51,608 bases of DNA from positions 1-51,608 of the IMG/VR virus record IMGVR_UViG_3300021061_000004. One strand, written 5' to 3'. Position 1 is the first letter of the stretch. Each line of letters starts with the position of its first letter. Under the pieces are notes generated by a model. It made no database searches and was not told the DNA's origin. It was given only the letters and a program-made list of their open reading frames with translations. A program made the translations under genes and the position numbers. This document shows, one piece after another, positions 7,399 through 12,746 of this stretch. Source of the stretch: a virus.

Positions 7399-7701
7399 TT
7401 AGACGGCGGGCTGATCGGCTGTGGCGGCCTGATCGAGGCGAGCGATGCGCGCGGCGCCCGCGTCGGTTAGCTCGTAGCCGCTTCGCGCCGTGAGCTGCCC
7501 AGCGTCCGGGCCGAAGTGCTGGAAAACCTCGGGGAAGCTGTCAGGCCACAAAGAGCCGCCGAAGGTCATGACCATCCGCGAGCCGTCAGTGACGGCGAAT
7601 TCGCAATAGCCCTTCTCGCTCTGAATGCGGAAGCGCCGAACCGTCACGCCGGGGCCGGCGAAACCCATGTAGGTGCCAACCGTTTTGATTGTCGTCGCCA
7701 T
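7399..7701 (-). CDS. Hypothetical protein, 100 aa
   Basis: The product begins MATTIKTVGTYMGFAGPGV and is beta-rich over its first 60 residues (RIQSEKGYCEFAVTDGSRMV), then ends in a short helix and an Ala-rich tail. Nothing identifies its function. It is one of the first genes of the left operon. Confidence 0.72.
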   Translation of the reverse strand: MATTIKTVGTYMGFAGPGVTVRRFRIQSEKGYCEFAVTDGSRMVMTFGGSLWPDSFPEVFQHFGPDAGQLTARSGYELTDAGAARIARLDQAATADQPAV

Positions 7702-7733
7702 GTCTGCTTGTCCTCCCTGCTGCTGGATTGGGG

Positions 7734-7895
7734 TTAGCGGGTTGGCTTGGCGAGGGCGCGTCGCTGGTCATCGTTCAGCGCCGAAAGCACCCAGCGCCGC
7801 TCCTCGGCCGTCAGCATGTCGAACTCGGCCGAGGTCAGTTCGGTCATCGGCTTGTTGCGGATGCGCTCCATCTCGGCGGCCCGGTCGTCGCTCAT
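7734..7895 (-). CDS. Hypothetical protein, 53 aa
   Basis: The start at 7895 (MSDDRAAEMERIRNKPMTEL) overlaps the stop of the upstream gene by ATGA. The sequence TELTSAEFDMLTAEERRWVL is fully helical. Small all-helical early proteins of this type often act as host-takeover peptides, but nothing in the sequence shows that here. Confidence 0.68.
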   Translation of the reverse strand: MSDDRAAEMERIRNKPMTELTSAEFDMLTAEERRWVLSALNDDQRRALAKPTR

Positions 7896-8092
7896 GCCGC
7901 CATCACCTTCTCGGCCCACTTACGAACGCCCGCCTCGGTCGCCCGCTTGGTGCACACGAGGGTCGCATCGCCGGTCACGACATCGCCGCCAGCCACGTTG
8001 ACGTACAGGCGTGCGGACCACGGCGAGCCCGCGTCGTTCCGCATGGCGACCACCGCGCGCTTGCCGCTGTTGATCTGGATTGTGTTCGCCAT
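7892..8092 (-). CDS. First gene of the leftward operon, 66 aa
   Basis: The product begins MANTIQINSGKRAVVAMRND and is beta-rich, with SPWSARLYVNVAGGDVV, ending in a helix. It is the promoter-proximal gene of the left operon, about 50 bases downstream of the predicted leftward promoter. Promoter-proximal early genes are often regulators or anti-host proteins, but I cannot assign a role. Confidence 0.72.
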   Translation of the reverse strand: MANTIQINSGKRAVVAMRNDAGSPWSARLYVNVAGGDVVTGDATLVCTKRATEAGVRKWAEKVMAA

Positions 8093-8146
8093 GTTCCGCT
8101 GCTCCCCTTTTCCTGCTGCTGCCCTCGGGTGAGGGGCGATGGGGAG

Positions 8147-8175
8147 CATACTTGCATTAATCGCAAGATCGGTCA
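8147..8175 (-). promoter_or_regulatory. Leftward early promoter (PL-like)
   Basis: On the minus strand, TTGACC (complement of 8170-8175) is followed by 17 bases and AAGTAT (complement of 8147-8152). The -35 box is good and the -10 box is weak. Two copies of the 17-bp operator lie here, one filling the spacer and one covering the -35 box, which strongly supports this as the regulated promoter of the left operon. Confidence 0.65.
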
Positions 8176-8190
8176 ATGCGGAAAACGCAA
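8150..8190. promoter_or_regulatory. Left operator pair for the phage repressor
   Basis: Two 17-bp imperfect palindromes lie at 8150-8166 (CTTGC-N7-GCAAG) and 8174-8190 (AATGC-N7-GCAAG). Their centres are 24 bp apart. The same motif occurs twice on the other side of the repressor gene. Spacing of about two helical turns would allow cooperative binding of two dimers. They overlap the -35 and spacer of the leftward promoter. Confidence 0.72.
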
Positions 8191-8222
8191 GCCCGTGCAA
8201 AATATTTGTGACGGCACATCGC

Positions 8223-8248
8223 CCGCACGTTTGCGGTGGGAAACCGCA
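8223..8248. promoter_or_regulatory. Composite palindrome with TGCGG half sites
   Basis: CCGCA-CGTT-TGCGG (8223-8236) overlaps a second palindrome, TGCGG-N7-CCGCA (8232-8248). The first 14 bases recur exactly at 17189-17202, where they cover the -35 of a promoter before terL. This looks like a binding site for a second regulator, different from the 17-bp operators. Confidence 0.5.
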
Positions 8249-8269
8249 CACATGTCCAAAACGTGAACG

Positions 8270-8297
8270 TTGGCCAGCTAAACTTTAGTGCTAAGAT
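8270..8297 (+). promoter_or_regulatory. Rightward promoter before the hairpin array
   Basis: TTGGCC (8270-8275) and TAAGAT (8292-8297) are separated by 16 bases. The match to the sigma-70 consensus is moderate (4 of 6 in each box). Transcription would start near 8304, immediately before four consecutive hairpins. The promoter faces away from the left operon. Confidence 0.45.
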
Positions 8298-8303
8298 ACG
8301 GAG

Positions 8304-8412
8304 GCGTTCCGCCGAGGGGTCGGCGGGGCAGGTGGCGTTAACCACCTGATCCAGCGCGAATTATGCTCGCGCCCCAGGCTTTCGCGAGGCCGCCGGCCCT
8401 TTCGGGCGGCGG
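8304..8412 (+). ncRNA. Candidate structured RNA: four tandem hairpins
   Basis: Four perfect or near-perfect stem-loops follow one another: 8309-8326 (7-bp stem, GGGG loop), 8329-8348 (7-bp stem CAGGTGG), 8354-8372 (6-bp stem GCGCGA) and 8390-8412 (9-bp stem with one bulged G, TTTC loop). The last has no U-tract, so it is not an obvious terminator. Together with the promoter at 8270 this suggests a structured leader or small RNA. Placement of hairpins right after an early promoter recalls the put antitermination RNAs of phage HK022, but no sequence match is claimed. Confidence 0.5.
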
Positions 8413-8438
8413 GACGATAAGGAAGGGGGCGTTAATAA

Positions 8439-8660
8439 ATGACTACTGACGTAGTTAGTAGGCCCGGCTCCACGGCTGACCAGCTCATCCGAGCGGTGCT
8501 TGCGGAGAGGACGGGGCTTAAGGGCCGTAAATTGGCCCGCCTGTGCGTTCTGGTGCGCCGGGCGGTACGGAAGGCGCTTAGCTGCCCGCCTTCACCCGGC
8601 GCACGATTTCGAGGGAAGCGGCCAAGCTCTTATCGTCCTGGGGCACGCCCGCGATCTTGA
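8439..8660 (+). CDS. Small basic protein, 73 aa, convergent with repressor
   Basis: ATG 8439 is preceded by a purine-rich ribosome site (GGAAGGGGG). The first 47 residues look protein-like (STADQLIRAVLAERTGLKGR, then KLARLCVLVRRAVRKAL). The remainder lies antisense to the repressor 3' end and is Pro/Arg-rich, so the true protein could be short or the frame spurious. The transcript would run into the repressor gene from the opposite side. Confidence 0.4.
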   Translation: MTTDVVSRPGSTADQLIRAVLAERTGLKGRKLARLCVLVRRAVRKALSCPPSPGARFRGKRPSSYRPGARPRS

Positions 8661-8916
8661 GCAGGATCTCCTGAACCTTGCGGGCCTCGGCAATTTCCTC
8701 CGGGGTCGGCAGGCCGCCGCTGGGCATGGCTTTGGCGTGGCCGTTGGGGCTGTCGCCTAGATACGCCTCGATCTTGGGGATTTCGCGCGATTTTATCTCG
8801 CGTTCTCCCGAAAGTATGCGGGATGCCACGGATTCGCTGCGGCCGATGGCTTTCGCCAGTCCAGCTTGCGTTTTCCCGGGCTTGCTCAAGCCCTTACGAA
8901 TCCACTCCAGATCCAT
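8578..8916 (-). CDS. Short CI-type HTH repressor, 112 aa
   Basis: The product starts MDLEWIRKGLSKPGKTQAGL and has a clear XRE-type helix-turn-helix at about residues 15-38 (TQAGLAKAIGRSESVASRIL). It lacks the Ala-Gly cleavage site and Ser/Lys peptidase domain of lambda CI, so it may respond to an antirepressor rather than RecA. The C-terminal helices (PTPEEIAEARKVQEILLKI) may dimerise. It is divergent from a Cro-like gene and flanked by paired operators. I start it at 8916 because a -10-like TACTTA lies seven bases upstream, implying a leaderless message. Confidence 0.8.
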   Translation of the reverse strand: MDLEWIRKGLSKPGKTQAGLAKAIGRSESVASRILSGEREIKSREIPKIEAYLGDSPNGHAKAMPSGGLPTPEEIAEARKVQEILLKIAGVPQDDKSLAASLEIVRRVKAGS

Positions 8917-8923
8917 AGGTTCA

Positions 8924-8953
8924 TAAGTAGTCCGGCAAGGCTTGCGGCCGTAA
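8924..8953 (-). promoter_or_regulatory. Repressor maintenance promoter (PRM-like), leaderless
   Basis: On the minus strand TTACGG (complement of 8948-8953) is 18 bases from TACTTA (complement of 8924-8929). Initiation about seven bases later coincides with the A of the repressor ATG. No ribosome site is present. Lambda cI is also translated from a leaderless message made from PRM. Confidence 0.45.
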
Positions 8954-8971
8954 GTGCGAATTCCGCATTTT
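8942..8971 (+). promoter_or_regulatory. Possible rightward early promoter (PR-like)
   Basis: TTGCGG (8942-8947) and CATTTT (8966-8971) are 18 bases apart. The -10 match is poor. The right operator pair overlaps this region and the Cro-like gene follows, so a repressed promoter must be near; the exact boxes are uncertain. Confidence 0.35.
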
Positions 8972-8992
8972 GGGGCTTGCGATAACCGCAAG
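8953..8992. promoter_or_regulatory. Right operator pair for the phage repressor
   Basis: Two 17-bp palindromes lie at 8953-8969 (AGTGCG-N5-CGCATT) and 8976-8992 (CTTGCG-N5-CGCAAG, perfect). Centres are 23 bp apart. The core NNTGCG-N5-CGCANN is shared with the left operators at 8150-8190. They sit between the divergent repressor and Cro-like genes. Confidence 0.75.
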
Positions 8993-9011
8993 AATGTGCA
9001 GAATGGCGGGG

Positions 9012-9230
9012 ATGGTCACACCCGCCCACAATGTAATTCGCAAGCTCGGAGGCGCCCAGGCCGTCGCCAAGCTGCTCGATCTCGACGTTTCCAATGTCCA
9101 CCGGTGGACGTACCCGAAGGCTCGAGGCGGCACCGGTGGCAAGGTGCCCACGCGGCACCAAGACACGCTCCTGCGGAAGGCCGAGGGCAAGCTCACCTAC
9201 GCCGATTTCTTCGAGAAGGCGGACGCTTAG
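9012..9230 (+). CDS. Cro/YdaS-like HTH regulator, 72 aa
   Basis: The product has a helix-turn-helix at about residues 12-33 (LGGAQAVAKLLDLDVSNVHR), followed by the WxxPxxxGGxGGxVP arrangement seen in phage Cro/YdaS-type antirepressors. It is divergent from the repressor and directly follows the right operators. Alternative ATGs lie at 8994 and 9003; I use 9012 because it begins at the conserved domain. It should shut off repressor synthesis and set the lytic path. Confidence 0.75.
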   Translation: MVTPAHNVIRKLGGAQAVAKLLDLDVSNVHRWTYPKARGGTGGKVPTRHQDTLLRKAEGKLTYADFFEKADA

Positions 9231-9232
9231 CA

Positions 9233-9688
9233 ATGCGTCCCGGGGGCCACATCCCAAGCTTGGCCGCCGCTGGCGAGGGCGTAGGGCGCCTGCAATCAAC
9301 AACGGCAGAAATCATTTCGAGTTCCCGCAAGGACACGGACGTTGCTTGGCTGGCCGGCCTGTTCGACGGCGAAGGCACGGTGTGGTGCCGGTGGCCAAAG
9401 CGAAAGAACGTCATCGTCGAGATCAAGATGACGCACCGGGAAACCATAGAGGTCGTCAACCGCCTTTTCCCTGGGCGTGTCGCACGCGGGCAGATATCCG
9501 GCTGGAGCATCCGGCCGCAGTGGCGATGGTCGCTGGATACGCTGGGCTCCAAGCAATTCCTCACGTTGGTGCTGCCTTATCTGGTGACGAAGCGCCGAGA
9601 GGCCGAGATAGCTCTCCAGCTTTGTGATCGGACCGGCGCAGTTGATATGACCGCGCTGGCGGCCGAACTTCAGGCGGCCCGCGCATGA
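9233..9688 (+). CDS. LAGLIDADG-type endonuclease-like protein, 151 aa
   Basis: Residues 39-50 read WLAGLFDGEGTV, a LAGLIDADG motif with the acidic residue needed for metal binding. It is followed by KMTHRETIEVVNRLF and FLTLVLPYLVTKRREAEIAL, the usual order in single-motif family members that act as homodimers. It stands alone, not inside an intron. It is inserted two bases after the Cro-like gene, so it may be a free-standing homing element of the immunity region. About 35 N-terminal residues precede the motif and may not be translated. Confidence 0.72.
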   Translation: MRPGGHIPSLAAAGEGVGRLQSTTAEIISSSRKDTDVAWLAGLFDGEGTVWCRWPKRKNVIVEIKMTHRETIEVVNRLFPGRVARGQISGWSIRPQWRWSLDTLGSKQFLTLVLPYLVTKRREAEIALQLCDRTGAVDMTALAAELQAARA

Positions 9689-9966
9689 AGCCCGGCCCGC
9701 ACTCAACAATCTGCAGGACGAGGGCGGTGGGTACGTCACCTTTCGGGCCGCCCCCTTCCTTTGCACCCGTCGCCGGGCACGGGGCAGACAGCCCGGCACC
9801 CTCATTCGCTTCCGCTCCGACCTTCGCCCTCCCTGGGGTCGGTGGCGTGGGCGGCATCCGATCCCCCTTGGGTGCCGCCCTGAATTTCAGCAGCGACAAC
9901 TCGTATCCCGGTGCCTGGATTGAGTGGTGCGATTGCGGCGAGCAGCCGTTTGCGGGGACGCCGTGA
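9685..9966 (+). CDS. Pro/Gly-rich hypothetical protein, 93 aa
   Basis: The frame overlaps its neighbours at both ends (ATGA at 9685 and GTGA at 9963), which supports translation. The composition is unusual, with many Pro, Gly, Ser and Ala and few charged residues, ending AWIEWCDCGEQPFAG. It may be poorly structured. A chance frame bridging two real genes is possible. Confidence 0.45.
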   Translation: MKPGPHSTICRTRAVGTSPFGPPPSFAPVAGHGADSPAPSFASAPTFALPGVGGVGGIRSPLGAALNFSSDNSYPGAWIEWCDCGEQPFAGTP

Positions 9967-10220
9967 GCAAGTGGCGCACCATCGACAGCGCGCCGAAGGG
10001 TAGCAAGAGCGTCCTGCTTTTGCTTGGCGAGACGATTCCAGAAATGCCCGACATTCGCGTTGGCGGCCGCATCAGCGGAAAGGACGCGGAGGAGCTTGGG
10101 TATCGGGGGTACGCCAAATACGGCGGCTGGCTCATCTGGAACGCCGGCAACGATTTCTATGTGGTTGATGCGGGCGACCCCACTCATTGGATGCCTCTCC
10201 CCGAGGCCCCGAAGCCATGA
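9963..10220 (+). CDS. DUF551-like protein, 85 aa
   Basis: The GTG start at 9963 overlaps the previous stop. The product begins MSKWRTIDSAPKGSKSVLLL and ends with DPTHWMPLPEAPKP, the signature TxWMPLPxxP of DUF551-type phage proteins. These small proteins are common in temperate phages but lack a known role. Confidence 0.8.
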   Translation: MSKWRTIDSAPKGSKSVLLLLGETIPEMPDIRVGGRISGKDAEELGYRGYAKYGGWLIWNAGNDFYVVDAGDPTHWMPLPEAPKP

Positions 10221-10543
10221 CCGATACCAGCCATCTCTGGGACAATCTGCGGACGCCGGCAGTCCCGCCGACCGTCTCTGAAATCATGTTCACGATATCG
10301 CACGATCACATGCGCTGGGGCTGGACCAAGCCCACCACCGCCGATCAAGTCATCGCCTGCAACAGGATAGACTCCGATCTCAAGCGCGTCGTGTTGCTCC
10401 ACCCCGCTTGGAAATGGACAGGGCCGAGCGAAGGAGCGGGTTTTAGATGGTTGCCGCCGGTCTCCTTTTGCTTTCGGTGTTCAGCCTGGGTTGTGCGGCC
10501 GTCATCCTTCACGACTACTACGTCGATGGGCGGCCGAACGTGA
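10217..10543 (+). CDS. Hypothetical protein, 108 aa
   Basis: The start at 10217 overlaps the previous stop by ATGA. The first 75 residues are protein-like (HDHMRWGWTKPTTADQVIAC, then LKRVVLLHPAWKWTGP). The last 30 residues lie within the next gene in another frame and look unstructured, so the conserved part may end near 10447. Function unknown. Confidence 0.6.
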   Translation: MTDTSHLWDNLRTPAVPPTVSEIMFTISHDHMRWGWTKPTTADQVIACNRIDSDLKRVVLLHPAWKWTGPSEGAGFRWLPPVSFCFRCSAWVVRPSSFTTTTSMGGRT

Positions 10544-10611
10544 TGAAGCTCGGGCTCGGCTTGTCCGGTATCGCCACGAGCGGCGCCTATGTGTGGCTGG
10601 CCTTGGCATGA
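10447..10611 (+). CDS. Two-helix membrane mini-protein, 54 aa
   Basis: The frame starts MVAAGLLLLSVFSLGCAAVI and ends SGIATSGAYVWLALA, with two hydrophobic segments separated by HDYYVDGRPN. A ribosome site (GGAG) lies upstream, and its stop overlaps the ATG of the next gene. The first segment contains SLGC, which could be a lipobox or simply a membrane cysteine. Probably an inner-membrane protein of the early right operon. Confidence 0.65.
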   Translation: MVAAGLLLLSVFSLGCAAVILHDYYVDGRPNVMKLGLGLSGIATSGAYVWLALA

Positions 10612-10934
10612 CCGCACAGCTATTCACCCTTCAACCGCGCCAGTATCGCACCAACCGCGTGCTTCACGTGCCGGGGGCCGACGTTGTCCCCCTCACCGAA
10701 TATCGTTCGTTCAACGCCCGGCTCGATGACCACTGCCGCCAAGCTGGAGTCTACGAGGACCGGGCATTCAACATCCTGACCTTTGGTTTCGATCTCGCGG
10801 CGATCTGGGCCGCTCACATTGCGTCGTTCGGTGGTCTTCACGAGTCACATCGTGGAGACAACCAGTGCGCGACACTTCCCCCGCCCCAGGGAGAACCTTC
10901 CCCGAACTCACCAGCACCAACGGACGCAGCGTGA
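10608..10934 (+). CDS. Hypothetical protein, 108 aa
   Basis: The start at 10608 overlaps the membrane gene by ATGA. The product begins MTAQLFTLQPRQYRTNRVLH and carries an amphipathic region (FNILTFGFDLAAIWAAHIAS), then a Pro-rich tail. No motif recognised. Confidence 0.62.
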   Translation: MTAQLFTLQPRQYRTNRVLHVPGADVVPLTEYRSFNARLDDHCRQAGVYEDRAFNILTFGFDLAAIWAAHIASFGGLHESHRGDNQCATLPPPQGEPSPNSPAPTDAA

Positions 10935-11260
10935 CACGGCATGACTTCCGAAAAGCCTTATCGAATGCCATCCGAACTCGCCTCTACCCGAATACAGGCG
11001 TAACCCGGAGGCACCTTGCCGATGCTTTGGGGAAGGACGAGGACACCATCGACAATTACCTCAACGAATATTCGCAACCGGACGGTTACGTGATGGGCCT
11101 GATGATCCAGTTCTTCGACGCAGGATTCGCCAACGAGGTTTACGGCCTCCACGGCGTGGTCGTCGCCAAGATGAGCGATGCGCGCAAGGCGGCGGCGATC
11201 CAGGCGGTGAACAAGCTCTCGCCGGCACTCGATGCACTAGCGGAGATGGTGGCCGCTTGA
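10931..11260 (+). CDS. HTH regulator-like protein, 109 aa
   Basis: A GTG start at 10931 overlaps the previous stop. Residues 25-47 (TRRHLADALGKDEDTIDNYL) form a helix-turn-helix. The C-terminal half is Ala-rich helical. Its position after cro in the right operon is where CII-like activators lie in other lambdoid phages, so a CII-like or replication-control role is possible. This is inferred from place and fold only. Confidence 0.65.
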   Translation: MTRHDFRKALSNAIRTRLYPNTGVTRRHLADALGKDEDTIDNYLNEYSQPDGYVMGLMIQFFDAGFANEVYGLHGVVVAKMSDARKAAAIQAVNKLSPALDALAEMVAA

Positions 11261-11649
11261 TGGGCTGGTTCGCCAAGCGCAAGCACAAGTTCAACGCCGT
11301 CAAGACCCAGGTTGACGGGATCGTTTTTGACTCGAAGGTCGAAGCCAAGCGTTACGGAGAACTGAAGTTGCTGGAGAGCGCGAAGGAAATCCGGGGCCTG
11401 AAAGTCCACCCGCGTTACCCGCTCGACGTGGAGGGCTTCCACATCTGCGACTACATCGCGGACTTCGCCTATCGGGAGCCAGGAACACCCTACGAGGTGG
11501 TCGAGGACGTGAAGGGATTCGAGACACCGGATTTCAAGCTCAAGGAGAAGCTGTTCCGCGCGCTCTACCGGGACCGTGAGTTGCGGGTGAACGGAGAGAA
11601 GCGCAAAGACCTGAAGCGCCGCGTACAGGCAGCGGGCCAGATCGCATGA
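11260..11649 (+). CDS. DUF1064-type nuclease-like protein, 129 aa
   Basis: The ATG at 11260 overlaps the previous stop (TGATG). The product has KFNAVKTQVDGIVFDSKVEA, then the block YIADFAYRE...YEVVEDVKG, i.e. E/D residues and a D-x-K on a restriction-nuclease-like fold. DUF1064 proteins occur in the replication region of many phages and resemble Holliday-junction resolvases. Activity here is inferred. Confidence 0.85.
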   Translation: MGWFAKRKHKFNAVKTQVDGIVFDSKVEAKRYGELKLLESAKEIRGLKVHPRYPLDVEGFHICDYIADFAYREPGTPYEVVEDVKGFETPDFKLKEKLFRALYRDRELRVNGEKRKDLKRRVQAAGQIA

Positions 11650-11777
11650 CCGATGAGCAAATTTACCGGCTGGTTTTCTGGCTACTCATTTGCACGACGC
11701 TTATTGCGCCGACCGTATGGGGCCGCGCGGTGGCTTGGGGGCTTGCGGTCGCCGTGCTGCTGGGCAAGCTCGCATGA
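11646..11777 (+). CDS. Membrane mini-protein, 43 aa
   Basis: The frame begins MTDEQIYRLVFWLLICTTLI and ends AWGLAVAVLLGKLA, giving two short hydrophobic segments. ATGA overlaps occur at both ends, which supports translation. Its function is unknown. Confidence 0.68.
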   Translation: MTDEQIYRLVFWLLICTTLIAPTVWGRAVAWGLAVAVLLGKLA

Positions 11778-12058
11778 CCGACGCGCTTCCCTTGCTGTCG
11801 TGGACGCCAACCCCCTTGGGCGCGACGTTCAACCAACCGCGCGACGGGAAGCGCTTGGCCGAGCAGGCGCAACGTGTTCTCAACTTTGTATCCGATGGCG
11901 CATGGCACACCCTGGCAGAAATCTCCAAGGGCACGGGGACACCGGAAGCATCGGCGAGCGCCCGTCTGCGCGATCTTCGGCGGGCCGGATACACGGTCAT
12001 TCGCGAGCATGTCGAGAACGGGTTGCATCGTTATCGCATTGTGAAATCAGCCGCCTGA
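11774..12058 (+). CDS. Winged-helix DNA-binding protein, 94 aa
   Basis: The second half reads RVLNFVSDGAWHTLAEISKG, then SASARLRDLRRAGYTVIREH and RYRIV, a winged helix with recognition helix and wing. Such proteins control gene expression or help replication initiation in temperate phages. The ATG overlaps the stop of the membrane mini-protein. Confidence 0.75.
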   Translation: MTDALPLLSWTPTPLGATFNQPRDGKRLAEQAQRVLNFVSDGAWHTLAEISKGTGTPEASASARLRDLRRAGYTVIREHVENGLHRYRIVKSAA

Positions 12059-12085
12059 CGGGCAGCGCGGCGGGGGTGTGGGGTA

Positions 12086-12355
12086 ATGGAAAGTCCGACG
12101 CACTACATGCGAACACCCGAGGTGGAGCGCGGCGTTCCGCTGCCGATACCCAGGCACACGGCCTATGACTTCGGGCGGCTTGAGGTTGGGGACTCAATCG
12201 TCTGCCGCATGTACGCGGGCGAGACCATCACGGCGGCAGAGAAGCGCATCCACAAGGCGTTCCACCGCTGGCGGGAGCGCTACGAGTTCAGGGCGGGGGC
12301 GAAGATAAGCGTACGGCACGAAAATGGCGCAATTCGACTGTGGCGTGTTGGCTGA
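12086..12355 (+). CDS. Hypothetical protein, 89 aa
   Basis: The product contains VGDSIVCRMYAGETITAAEKRI, then HRWRERYEFRAGAKISVRH, suggesting a small alpha/beta domain with a basic surface. It starts 27 bases after the winged-helix gene. No family recognised. Confidence 0.68.
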   Translation: MESPTHYMRTPEVERGVPLPIPRHTAYDFGRLEVGDSIVCRMYAGETITAAEKRIHKAFHRWRERYEFRAGAKISVRHENGAIRLWRVG

Positions 12356-12407
12356 ACGGCGCGGGTTAGAATCATCATTAGCGCGCGACTCGAATTGGAC
12401 TGAGACA

Positions 12408-12746
12408 ATGGCACGCATCCGCACCATCAAGCCGTTCGACTTGGCCAAGATGCCCGTGCTTAACGAGGCGTGGTCGTTCGGAGACTCGCTCTATCTGCTT
12501 CGCGAGGAGGGCGGCCCCGTGAAGGTGGGGTTGTGCCAGCATCCTGTGCGCCGCATGTCCACCCTTCAGTGCGGCAACCCTCGCCGGCTGCACTTCGTCG
12601 CCGTATTCAGCGGCCTCCGCGAAGACTGCCGGTATATCGAGCGAGCAACCCTGGCGGAGTTCCGCGCTGTGTCGGTGCGCGGAGAGTGGATAGCCGCCGC
12701 CCCGCAAGAGGTGCTGACCTTCTGGGCGCAATGGGTGGTCCCCTGA
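12408..12746 (+). CDS. GIY-YIG/T5orf172-like domain protein, 112 aa
   Basis: After an opening MARIRTIKPFDLAKM, which resembles the start of phage replication proteins, the product has SLYLLREEGGPVKVG, then MSTLQCGNPRRL, IERATLAEFRAV and RGEW. This order (Y..R..GPVK.G..., LQ.GN, E.A...F, RGEW) matches the T5orf172/GIY-YIG-like fold. A paralogue lies at 48053-48520. Nuclease activity is possible but unproven. The start at 12408 excludes a low-complexity upstream extension. Confidence 0.7.
   Translation: MARIRTIKPFDLAKMPVLNEAWSFGDSLYLLREEGGPVKVGLCQHPVRRMSTLQCGNPRRLHFVAVFSGLREDCRYIERATLAEFRAVSVRGEWIAAAPQEVLTFWAQWVVP

Noticed and set aside
8941-8954. A third right operator (CTTGCGGCCGTAAG)
   Set aside because: It is a near-palindrome with the right ends, but its half-site spacing differs from the four 17-bp sites and it overlaps the site at 8953. 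Kept out of the operator set.
9561-10187. 208-codon minus-strand frame opposite the DUF551 region
   Set aside because: It crosses several plus-strand genes joined by ATGA/GTGA overlaps, is low in complexity and has no ribosome site.
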